Shown here: positions 1-5,689 of the stretch, one piece after another
Numbering within the stretch: position 1 is the stretch's first letter
How the letters are laid out: each line of letters opens with the position of its first letter
Origin: Pseudomonadota bacterium
GTDB taxonomy: Bacteria > Pseudomonadota > Alphaproteobacteria > Rhizobiales > Xanthobacteraceae
Direction: 5' to 3'
Assembly (NCBI GenBank): GCA_023405565.1
Contig: JAEXXW010000133.1
Span: 1-5,799, forward strand
Length of the DNA: 5,799 nucleotides
Notes under the pieces: generated by a model
Told to the model about the DNA's origin: nothing
What the model saw: the letters and a program-made list of their open reading frames with translations, nothing else
Database searches by the model: none
Made by a program: the position numbers and the translations under genes

Positions 1-2
1 TC

Positions 3-1139
3 CAGACGACGCATATCGGCAGTCTGCCGCGGCCGCACAAGCTTCTCGACATCATGAAGAAGAAGTTCGCCGGCGAAAAAATCGACGAGGCTGAGTTCGA
101 CAAGATCCTCAGCCAGTCGGTCGCCGAGACCGTGAAGAAGCAGAAGGATAGCGGCATCGACATCGTCACCGACGGCGAATTCTCAAAGCCCGGCTTCTTC
201 ACCTATATCCAGGAGCGGCTGGAAGGCTTCGAGGCGCGCGCCGGCCAGAAGATGGTCCTGTTCCAGAAGGAAATCGAAGCCTTCCCGGAATATTATCAGG
301 AATATTTCAAGCAGGCGATGATGGGCGGCACCATCGTGCCGATCACGCCGGTGGTCTGCGTCGGCCCGGTGAAGTATCGCGGCGAGAAAGCCGTGCAGCG
401 CGACATCGCAAATGTGAAGGCTGCGGCCAAGGCTGCCGGCATTCCCGACCATCACGTCTTCCTGCCGGCCACGGCACCGTCAGGCGTCGGCGTGAACGAG
501 TATTACAAATCCGACGAAGAATATTTCCATGCGCTCGCCGTCGAGCTCGGCAAGGAATACAAGGCGATCGTCGATTCCGGCATCATTCTTCAGGTCGACG
601 ATCCGTTCCTGCCGGACATTTTCGTCGAGCCCGGCCTCGACGACAAGCAGATGAAGAAGCGCGCGCAGATCTATGTCGAGGCGGTCAATGTCGCACTCAA
701 GGGCATTCCGCGCGAGAAAGTGCGCTTCCACACCTGCTACGGCATCAACGAAGGCCCCCGCCTCTATGAAGCGACGCTCGCCCAGATCATCGAATATGTG
801 CTGTCGGTCAATGCCGGCTCGATCTCGTTCGAAGGCGCCAATCCGCGCCATGAGCACGAATATCACTTGTTCGAGAATGTGAAGATCCCGAAGGATCTCG
901 TGCTCTGTCCCGGCGTCGTCACCCATGCCAGCAACATCGTCGAACACCCCGAGTTGATTGCCGAACGTCTGATCCGCTTCGCCAAGCTGGTCGGCCGCGA
1001 GAATGTCATGGCTGGCGCCGATTGCGGCTTCTCCTCGCAGGCGCTCTATCGCACCGAAGTGCATGACACAGGCGTGTGGGAGAAGTTCAAGGCGATGCGC
1101 GAAGGCGCCGATATCGCCACCAGGAAATTGTGGAGCTGA
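3..1139 (+). CDS. MetE-like (cobalamin-independent methionine synthase family) methyl/alkyltransferase, 5' end cut by window edge
   Basis: The frame is already open at the window start and reads a typical family N-terminus (TTHIGSLPRP) before the first in-window ATG at 54. The true start therefore lies just left of the window, probably only about ten residues away. About 378 residues are visible, the size of the stand-alone single-domain MetE-like proteins and half of full MetE. Numbered from the Met at 54, the Zn/thiol-activating residues are complete: H226-x-C228 in FHTCYG, E260 in SFEGANPR, and C324 in GADCGF. In MetE the equivalent residues bind the zinc that activates the homocysteine thiol. 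Single-domain relatives include epoxyalkane:coenzyme M transferase and various enzymes loosely annotated as methionine synthase, so the acceptor and donor here are unknown. The N-terminal folate-binding half of MetE is absent, so ordinary methionine synthesis from methyl-tetrahydropteroyl-glutamate is not assured. It is cytoplasmic, with no signal peptide in the visible part. It is followed by a stem-loop and then an exported binding protein on the same strand. Confidence 0.88.
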   Translation, partial: QTTHIGSLPRPHKLLDIMKKKFAGEKIDEAEFDKILSQSVAETVKKQKDSGIDIVTDGEFSKPGFFTYIQERLEGFEARAGQKMVLFQKEIEAFPEYYQEYFKQAMMGGTIVPITPVVCVGPVKYRGEKAVQRDIANVKAAAKAAGIPDHHVFLPATAPSGVGVNEYYKSDEEYFHALAVELGKEYKAIVDSGIILQVDDPFLPDIFVEPGLDDKQMKKRAQIYVEAVNVALKGIPREKVRFHTCYGINEGPRLYEATLAQIIEYVLSVNAGSISFEGANPRHEHEYHLFENVKIPKDLVLCPGVVTHASNIVEHPELIAERLIRFAKLVGRENVMAGADCGFSSQALYRTEVHDTGVWEKFKAMREGADIATRKLWS

Positions 1140-1149
1140 TTTTTTCTTT

Positions 1150-1184
1150 CCGGAAGCGGCGCAGCGTTCATCCGCCGCTTCCGG
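1150..1184 (+). terminator. Perfect 12-bp stem-loop after the MetE-like gene (terminator or intercistronic mRNA structure)
   Basis: CCGGAAGCGGCG (1150-1161) and CGCCGCTTCCGG (1173-1184) are perfect reverse complements around an 11-nt loop, starting 10 nt after the stop codon. The stem is GC-rich and should be stable. The downstream side (TTCTCGCC) lacks a U-tract, while a T-rich run lies just upstream of the stem at 1140-1149. It may therefore be a weak or Rho-assisted terminator, or a stabilising or processing hairpin that sets different expression for the enzyme and the downstream binding proteins. What is seen is the palindrome; the function is inferred. Confidence 0.6.
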
Positions 1185-1246
1185 TTCTCGCCGGCAAATT
1201 GAGACAAGACTGCCAAAAGCGCCAGCCAAAAAGGCGCGAACATTCT

Positions 1247-1252
1247 AGGGAG
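1247..1252 (+). promoter_or_regulatory. Ribosome binding site of the LivK-like gene
   Basis: AGGGAG lies 9 nt upstream of the ATG at 1262. The open frame extends further upstream without a stop, back into the MetE-like gene. This Shine-Dalgarno match, together with the signal peptide that begins at 1262, decides the start. Confidence 0.75.
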
Positions 1253-1261
1253 AATAGTCAC

Positions 1262-2431
1262 ATGCTCAAGCGATTGCTGCTTGCAACCACCCTGCTCGCC
1301 TGTGCGGCGTACCCGGCCATAGCCCAAAATCAGGTGAAGATCGGTTTCGTGTCCACCTTCAGCGGCGGCGCTGCCGTGATCGGCAACGAAATGCGCGATG
1401 CTTTTGAACTTGGCCTCGATCATCTTGGCGGGAAGATCGGCGGTCTCGACACCGTCATCGTCTATGAGGACGACCTGCAGAAGCCCGACATCGGCAAGCA
1501 GAAGACCGAAAAGCTGATCCAGTCCGACAAGGTGAACTTTCTCGCCGGATATATCTGGTCCAACGTGCTGCTGGCGTCGCTGAAATCCGCTGTCGATGGC
1601 GAGACTTTCATCATCAGCACCAATGCCGGTCCCTCGCAGATCGCCGGCGAATTATGCTCGCCCTGGTTCTTCACCACCGGATGGCAGGGCGATCAGGGGC
1701 CTCAGGCCGTCGGCGAATACATGAACCAGAAAGGCATCAAGACGGTTTATGCCATCGCCCCCAATTATGCCGCGGGCAAGGACGTCGTCGCCGGCATGAA
1801 GGCCAATTTCAAGGGGCAGATTGTCGGCGAGGACTACACCAAATGGCCGGATCAGCTCGACTTCTCCGCCGAACTCTCGAAGGCGCGCGCCGCCAAGCCG
1901 GACGCCATCTTTGCCTTCTATCCGGGCGGTGCGGGCGTCCAGTTTCTGACCCAGTATAATCAGTCGGGCCTGCGCAATCAGATTCCACTCTACGCATCCT
2001 TCATCATCGATGAGATTTCGATGCCGCGCTTGAAGGAGCTGGCGATCGGCATCCCGGGCGCAGATCATTGGGTGAACGATCTTCCGAACGATGCGAACAA
2101 GAAATTCGTGGCCGACTTCCAGAAGAAATATGGTCGCGATCCATCGGCCTATGCCGCTCGGGCCTATGATCTCGCCTTCCTGCTCGACAGCGCCGTGAAG
2201 GCCGTGGGCGGCGATCTCAACAAGAAGGATGCGATCCGCGACGCCATGCGCAAAGCCTCCTATTCATCGGTCCGCGGACCTTACAAGATCGGACAAAATC
2301 ACTTTCCGATCCAGAATTTCTACCTTCAGGAAGCGGAGAAGGACGGCGACGCGATCCGGCTCAAGACCAAAGCCGTCGTTCTGAAGGATGCGCAGGACCG
2401 TTACCACGACCGCTGCAAGATGAAGTGGTGA
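1262..2431 (+). CDS. ABC transporter substrate-binding protein, LivK/Peripla_BP_6 type
   Basis: 389 residues, the usual length for type I periplasmic binding proteins of the hydrophobic amino acid uptake family. The start at 1262 is supported by an RBS and by a classical Sec signal peptide: MLKR, then a hydrophobic core, then AIA|Q with cleavage after residue 21. The mature protein opens with VKIGFVSTFSGGAAVIG, the typical first strand and ligand loop of the family. GPSQIAGELCSPWFFTTGWQ and DQGPQAVGEY follow, then AIAPNYAAGKDVVAG of the second lobe. Two cysteines (C132 in ELCSPWFF and C385 near the C-terminus) could form a disulfide in the periplasm. Relatives bind branched-chain amino acids, amides or aromatic acids; the ligand here cannot be assigned. 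No LivHMGF-type permease or ATPase genes are in the window, so it either serves a transporter encoded elsewhere or is an orphan. It lies 122 bp after the MetE-like gene and 58 bp before the TAXI gene, so one co-transcribed unit is possible. Confidence 0.9.
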   Translation: MLKRLLLATTLLACAAYPAIAQNQVKIGFVSTFSGGAAVIGNEMRDAFELGLDHLGGKIGGLDTVIVYEDDLQKPDIGKQKTEKLIQSDKVNFLAGYIWSNVLLASLKSAVDGETFIISTNAGPSQIAGELCSPWFFTTGWQGDQGPQAVGEYMNQKGIKTVYAIAPNYAAGKDVVAGMKANFKGQIVGEDYTKWPDQLDFSAELSKARAAKPDAIFAFYPGGAGVQFLTQYNQSGLRNQIPLYASFIIDEISMPRLKELAIGIPGADHWVNDLPNDANKKFVADFQKKYGRDPSAYAARAYDLAFLLDSAVKAVGGDLNKKDAIRDAMRKASYSSVRGPYKIGQNHFPIQNFYLQEAEKDGDAIRLKTKAVVLKDAQDRYHDRCKMKW

Positions 2432-2477
2432 GTTGACGGGCGGTTCCCGGCCTGCTCTTTTTTCGGCAACGATAAAA

Positions 2478-2483
2478 GGGAGG
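2478..2483 (+). promoter_or_regulatory. Strong ribosome binding site of the TAXI gene
   Basis: GGGAGG sits 6 nt before the ATG at 2490, an ideal spacing. It favours this start over the in-frame TTG at 2433, whose 19 extra residues would precede and spoil the signal peptide. Confidence 0.85.
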
Positions 2484-2489
2484 ACGACA

Positions 2490-3467
2490 ATGCGTAAGCT
2501 TTCCACGGTCGCGGCCGCACTTCTGGCCGCGACGCTCGCTGCGGCGCCGGCCATGATGACGCAAGCCATAGTAACGCCGGCAATGGCCCAGACCTACGGC
2601 ATGGCCACCATGCAGCCGGGCACGCTCAACCACACCACCGGCTCGGCCATCGCCAAGGTGCTGAAGGAAAAGGCCGGCCTCAACGTGCTGGTGCAGCCGA
2701 CAGCGGGTGAATCGGTGCTGATCCCGCTGGTCGCCCGCAACGAGGCCGAGCTTGGCATCGCCAATATCGCCGAGGTGCTGGCCGCGACCGACGATGGCAA
2801 GAAACCGGGCGACCTGCGGCTGATCGGCGCCATCCATCCGCTGCGCGCGGCGTTCTTCGTGCGCAAGGACAGCCCGATCAAGACATCGGCCGATCTCAAG
2901 GGCAAGAAGATGGTCTGGGGCTTCTCCGCCCAGCGCACGCTCGATCCGATGTCAAAGGCGATGCTCGCAACCGGCGGCCTGACCGAAAAGGATATCGTGC
3001 CGGTGCTGGTGCCGAATGTGATCCGCGGCGCCGACGACTTCACATCCGGCGCATCCGATACATTCTTCTTCGCCTTCGGTGCACCCAAGGTCCGCGAGAC
3101 CGATGTCACGGTCGGCGGCATCCGCGCGATTGAGTTGCCGGAGAGCGGCATGCCGGCAGCCCGCAAGATCTTCCCGGCCGGCTATCTGACACAGGCCGCG
3201 CCCGGGCCATTCTTCATCGGCGTCGACAAGCCGATGGGCGTCTACACCTGGGACAATATGCTGTTCACCAGCGCCAAGGTGAAGGACGAGGTCGTCTACA
3301 AGATGCTCGAGGCACTGGAGGCCAACAAAGCCGATCTTGTGTCCGTCCAACCGGCCTTGCGCGAATTCTCCGGCGAAAACCTCTTCAAGAAATACGACAT
3401 CCCCTATCATGCGGGTGCCTTGAAGTATTTCGCCGACAAGAAGATCGAAGCCAAGGCGTTGCAGTAA
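2490..3467 (+). CDS. TAXI family TRAP transporter solute-binding protein
   Basis: 325 residues, normal for TAXI-type binding proteins. The export signal is long and Ala-rich: MRKLSTVAAALLAATLAAAP, then a second stretch ending PAMA|QT, with the likeliest cleavage after residue 33. The mature N-terminus YGMATMQPGTLNHTTGSAIA (36-55) matches the glycine-rich first ligand loop of the family. PTAGESVLIPLVARNEAELG (70-89) is the next conserved block, where the chain samples the anionic ligand. The middle part carries the ADLKGKKMVWGF segment seen in many periplasmic binding proteins of this fold. Known TAXI proteins bind glutamate, other dicarboxylates or related organic acids and deliver them to a fused DctQM (TRAP 12-TM plus 4-TM) permease. 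No such permease is in the window. The gene ends 18 bp before a palindromic repeat pair and converges on the Bug gene. Its ligand cannot be assigned. Confidence 0.86.
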   Translation: MRKLSTVAAALLAATLAAAPAMMTQAIVTPAMAQTYGMATMQPGTLNHTTGSAIAKVLKEKAGLNVLVQPTAGESVLIPLVARNEAELGIANIAEVLAATDDGKKPGDLRLIGAIHPLRAAFFVRKDSPIKTSADLKGKKMVWGFSAQRTLDPMSKAMLATGGLTEKDIVPVLVPNVIRGADDFTSGASDTFFFAFGAPKVRETDVTVGGIRAIELPESGMPAARKIFPAGYLTQAAPGPFFIGVDKPMGVYTWDNMLFTSAKVKDEVVYKMLEALEANKADLVSVQPALREFSGENLFKKYDIPYHAGALKYFADKKIEAKALQ

Positions 3468-3485
3468 GAAAGCGCGTTCGTTGCG

Positions 3486-3556
3486 GTCGTCCCCGCGAAA
3501 GCGGGGACCCATACCCACCAGTCTGGAATATGGGCCCCCGCTTTTGCGGGCGCGAC
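3486..3556. repeat. Paired inverted palindromic repeat (REP/BIME-like) at the convergent gene junction
   Basis: Arm A (3486-3513) and arm B (3529-3556) are each 28 bp and inverted relative to each other. The reverse complement of B matches A at 24 of 28 positions, across a 15-bp spacer. Each arm is itself a hairpin. In A, GTCCCCGC-GAAA-GCGGGGAC (3489-3508) is a perfect 8-bp stem with a GNRA loop. In B, CCCGC-TTTT-GCGGG (3537-3550) is a 5-bp stem. The two arms can also pair with each other into one long cruciform. Spurious reading frames across it give PAFAGTT- and PRFRGDD-like peptides, a familiar trace of dispersed intergenic repeats in Rhizobiales genomes. It fills most of the 96 bp between the two convergent stop codons and may act as a bidirectional transcription barrier, though neither side has a clear U-tract. 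Confidence 0.85.
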
Positions 3557-3563
3557 TGTAAAA

Positions 3564-4553
3564 TTACTGTGCCTCGATCTTTGCTGCTTCCACTGCACGC
3601 TTCATGCGGCTGAGTTCGCGGTCAATCAGCGCCGCGAATTCGCTCGGCGGGCCCGGCTGCGGAAAGGCATGTTGCTTGGCCAATATTTCTCCAACCTTGG
3701 TGCTCGCCAGCGCCTGCGCCAATGCCGCATTCAGACGCTCGATGATCGGTTGCGGCGTTGCCGCCGGCGCGACGAGACCGAAAAAGGCCATCCAGCTCAG
3801 GTCGTCCAGCTTGAGTTCGGCGAACGTCGGGACGTCGGGAAGGTCCTCCAGCCGTGTTGGCGACGATACGGCCAGCGCGCGCAGCTTGTCATCGAGGATA
3901 AGCGGCAACGACGTCGGCAGGTTGTCGAACAAAATGTAGATCTGCCCGGCCACCGCGTCATTGAGCGCCGGCCCGACACCGCGATAAGGCACATGCAGGA
4001 TGTTCGTATCGGTTGCGAGCTTGAATTGCTCGCCCATCAGGTGACTGACCGATCCGTTGCCCGCGGAGCCATAGGTCATCTTGCCGGGCTGGCTTTTTGC
4101 AAGCGAGACAAGCTCGGCCACCGATTTCGCTCGCACGGACGGGTTGACCGTGATGACATTCGGCACCGAGGCGATCAGGCCGATCGGCCTCAGGCTCTTG
4201 ATGTCGTACGGCAGATTCCTGTAGGCGGCCGGATTGATCGCGAGCGTCGAGGCCGTTCCCATGCCGATCGTGTAGCCATCCGGCTCCGCCTTGGCGATCG
4301 CGGCCGTGCCGATCGAACCGCCGGCACCACCGCGATTTTCAATGACGATCGGCTGTTCCAGAACATGGCGCATCGCATCGGCAATCACGCGCGCGATCAC
4401 GTCGGTCGAACCACCCGCCGCGAACGGCACGATCATGGTAATGGGACGCGACGGGTATTGATCCTGCGCGAGGGCCGCAGGGCTGGCGACCGACAGGATG
4501 ACGGCTGCAAGAAACGCCCTTCGGCCCATCGACAGGACACGCATCGCCATCAT
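3564..4553 (-). CDS. Bug/TctC family tripartite tricarboxylate transporter substrate-binding protein
   Basis: 329 residues, the usual family length. The Bug hallmarks appear in order: YPSRPITMIVPFAAGGSTDV (33-52), the first ligand loop; IENRGGAGGSIGT (71-83); EPDGYTIGMG (90-99); YGSAGNGSVSHLMGEQFK (161-178); HVPYRGVGPALNDAVAGQI (187-205), the second ligand loop; and LPDVPTFAEL (238-247). Bug proteins are periplasmic receptors that usually bind carboxylates through main-chain and water contacts. They feed TctAB permeases or act as sensors, and many are orphans. No TctAB genes are visible. The export signal contains MGRRAFLAA (residues 9-17), which resembles a twin-arginine motif, followed by an Ala-rich core and ALA|Q with cleavage after 29. 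The start used (4553) overlaps the hydrolase stop by 4 nt (ATGA), implying translational coupling. No good Shine-Dalgarno is seen, and Met2, Met4 or Met9 could also be the real start. The gene ends 7 bp from the palindromic repeat. Confidence 0.93.
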   Translation of the reverse strand: MMAMRVLSMGRRAFLAAVILSVASPAALAQDQYPSRPITMIVPFAAGGSTDVIARVIADAMRHVLEQPIVIENRGGAGGSIGTAAIAKAEPDGYTIGMGTASTLAINPAAYRNLPYDIKSLRPIGLIASVPNVITVNPSVRAKSVAELVSLAKSQPGKMTYGSAGNGSVSHLMGEQFKLATDTNILHVPYRGVGPALNDAVAGQIYILFDNLPTSLPLILDDKLRALAVSSPTRLEDLPDVPTFAELKLDDLSWMAFFGLVAPAATPQPIIERLNAALAQALASTKVGEILAKQHAFPQPGPPSEFAALIDRELSRMKRAVEAAKIEAQ

Positions 4554-5473
4554 CCGAAAAAGTCGCGCAGCATCGTGTTGACCGTCTCCGGTGTTTCAAC
4601 CTCCGGCAGGTGGCCATAATTCTCAAGCCATTCCAGTTTGCCATTCTTCAGATACTTGATCAGCACCGCGGCATTCGCGTCGCCCGGATTGACCTTGTCC
4701 GCACGCCCCTGGATCATCAGCACCGGCATCGTCACCTTGGCGCCCACTTCCTCGGGGCTATAGCCATTGGCCATGCCGAGTTTCACGCCATGCATGAAGC
4801 CGCGCGGTTGCGTTGCGCGCAGCACGCGCTGCACCTCCGCCTTCAAATCCGGCGAGGCATTGGGACCAAGCAGCGCATCGACGCGGTTACCGAAGCCATA
4901 CATGCCCTTGGCCACCTGCGCTTCACGCGTGGCAACAATCTTGGCCTTCTGTTCCTCGGGCATGTCCTTCGGACCGACGCCGGTTCCGGTCATCGCAAGG
5001 CGCAGCACGCGATCCGGATAATAGATCGCGAAACATTGCGCGACGCGGCTGCCGAAGGAATTGCCGACGATATAGGCCCGCTCGACCTTCAATGCGGTCA
5101 GGAAATCGACGACCGATTCCGCGTAATCCTTGCAGTCCGGCGTGTCTTTCATGAAGGCGTCGCTCAGCATGTAACCGGGCGCATTCCAGGCGATGACGCG
5201 ATAGCGGTCCGACAGGCCGGCCAGTTGAAAGCGCCAGTGCATCGCATTGGCGCCGACGCCATGAAGCAGCAGCACAACCGGCGCTCCCGACTGGCCCGCT
5301 TCCATATAGCTGAAGCGGTCGCCTTGATATTTGGCGCGCGATCCGGCTGGAATTTCGGCAAACCGGATATCCGGCAGCGACGGTATTTCAGCTTTGGTCT
5401 GGGCCATAACGGGATTGGCTAAAGAGACGGCCAGTGTGGCAGCAAGAGCGGCTAGGGCAAGTCGGCCGGACAT
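4550..5473 (-). CDS. Exported alpha/beta hydrolase
   Basis: 307 residues, the length of a single-domain alpha/beta hydrolase plus a signal peptide. Residues 1-24 (MSGRLALAALAATLAVSLAN, then PVMA|Q) form a Sec signal, so the enzyme should act in the periplasm. The fold's landmarks are all present: the oxyanion loop HGVG at 71-74, the strand and turn VIAWNAPGYMLSD at 93-105, the nucleophile elbow GNSFGS with Ser139, the acid Asp259 in MIQGRADKVNP, and the base His288 in YGHLPEVETPE. The catalytic triad is therefore complete. Residues around 160-235 form the variable cap that sets substrate choice. The overall look is of C-C or ester hydrolases of the meta-cleavage/esterase group, but these are normally cytoplasmic and the substrate cannot be named. 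It is first in a two-gene unit: its TGA overlaps the ATG of the Bug gene. The start is fixed by an RBS 7 nt upstream and by the signal peptide. Confidence 0.92.
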   Translation of the reverse strand: MSGRLALAALAATLAVSLANPVMAQTKAEIPSLPDIRFAEIPAGSRAKYQGDRFSYMEAGQSGAPVVLLLHGVGANAMHWRFQLAGLSDRYRVIAWNAPGYMLSDAFMKDTPDCKDYAESVVDFLTALKVERAYIVGNSFGSRVAQCFAIYYPDRVLRLAMTGTGVGPKDMPEEQKAKIVATREAQVAKGMYGFGNRVDALLGPNASPDLKAEVQRVLRATQPRGFMHGVKLGMANGYSPEEVGAKVTMPVLMIQGRADKVNPGDANAAVLIKYLKNGKLEWLENYGHLPEVETPETVNTMLRDFFG

Positions 5474-5480
5474 TCAGAAA

Positions 5481-5486
5481 CTCCTT
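5481..5486 (-). promoter_or_regulatory. Ribosome binding site of the hydrolase
   Basis: Read on the minus strand, AAGGAG lies 7 nt before the ATG whose first base is 5473. It is a strong match at good spacing and the only clear RBS for the hydrolase-Bug unit. Confidence 0.8.
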
Positions 5487-5517
5487 CAGCGTCTTTCAGG
5501 CCGCCTCGGACGGCCGC

Positions 5518-5609
5518 CCGGTCAGCATAGACCGAACAACGGGGCGCGCTACAGACCTTTAAGCCTGCGCCCGCCGGTCAGGAGGCACCGCATTTGCATG
5601 GCTGACCGG
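5518..5609. promoter_or_regulatory. Repeated CCGGTCAG motif upstream of the hydrolase-Bug unit (candidate operator region)
   Basis: The octamer CCGGTCAG occurs at 5518-5525 and 5574-5581, and inverted (CTGACCGG) at 5602-5609. The second and third copies form a perfect 8-bp inverted repeat with a 20-bp interior. The first copy sits in a small palindrome CGGTC-AGCATA-GACCG (5519-5534). On the minus strand this palindrome's centre reads TATGCT, a weak -10-like hexamer about 50 bp upstream of the hydrolase start, but no convincing -35 goes with it. The repeats are seen; a regulator-binding role is inferred. Confidence 0.35.
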
Positions 5610-5624
5610 GAAAGTCTTGCACTG

Positions 5625-5642
5625 GTGGAAGGAGCCTTCCAC
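5625..5642. promoter_or_regulatory. 18-bp palindrome GTGGAAGG-AG-CCTTCCAC in the upstream region
   Basis: GTGGAAGG (5625-5632) and CCTTCCAC (5635-5642) are perfect reverse complements separated by 2 bp. The compact, near-symmetric form fits a dimeric transcription factor site better than a terminator, since no U-tract follows. It lies between the hydrolase start and the possible divergent start at 5690, about 48 bp ahead of the latter, where it could serve both directions. Confidence 0.4.
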
Positions 5643-5689
5643 ACTTGCCCTTTATACCGTTCATTGCCTCCAATCCGGATTGATCGCCG

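Noticed and set aside
480..1229. Long minus-strand open frame (249 codons) across the MetE-like gene
   Set aside because: It is a shadow of a GC-rich gene: the plus strand encodes a protein with complete family motifs, and the minus peptide is His/Asp/Arg-rich with no recognisable domain.
1199..1246. TTGAGA (1199-1204) as a -35 box for the LivK-like gene
   Set aside because: No -10-like hexamer lies at 16-18 bp spacing; CATTCT (1241-1246) is too far away.
1292..1303. Possible lipobox (LLAC, residues 11-14) in the LivK-like signal peptide
   Set aside because: The hydrophobic core before it is short, and a better Sec cleavage site (AIA|Q after residue 21) follows directly before the first beta strand.
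2437..2463. Small hairpin CGGG-CGGTT-CCCG followed by a T6 run between the LivK-like and TAXI genes
   Set aside because: The stem is only 4 bp and the T-run starts 8 nt after it, so it is too weak to call a terminator.
2361..2837. Minus-strand open frames over the LivK-TAXI junction
   Set aside because: They cross two genes with clear RBSs and signal peptides on the plus strand and show no domain.
3486..3556. CRISPR-like repeat
   Set aside because: There are only two repeat units, inverted with respect to each other, with one 15-bp spacer and no cas genes, so a REP/BIME-type element fits and a CRISPR array does not.
3669..4619. Plus-strand open frame of 316 codons antisense to the Bug gene
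   Set aside because: The Bug protein on the minus strand has all its family motifs. The plus frame is Arg/Asp/His-rich, spans the Bug/hydrolase boundary and has no RBS.
4610..5422. Plus-strand open frame of 270 codons antisense to the hydrolase
   Set aside because: The hydrolase triad and signal peptide are on the minus strand. The plus peptide is a His/Arg-rich shadow.
5617..5658. TTGCAC (5617-5622) with TATACC (5653-5658) as a sigma70 promoter for the 5690 frame
   Set aside because: The spacing of 30 bp is far outside the normal range.
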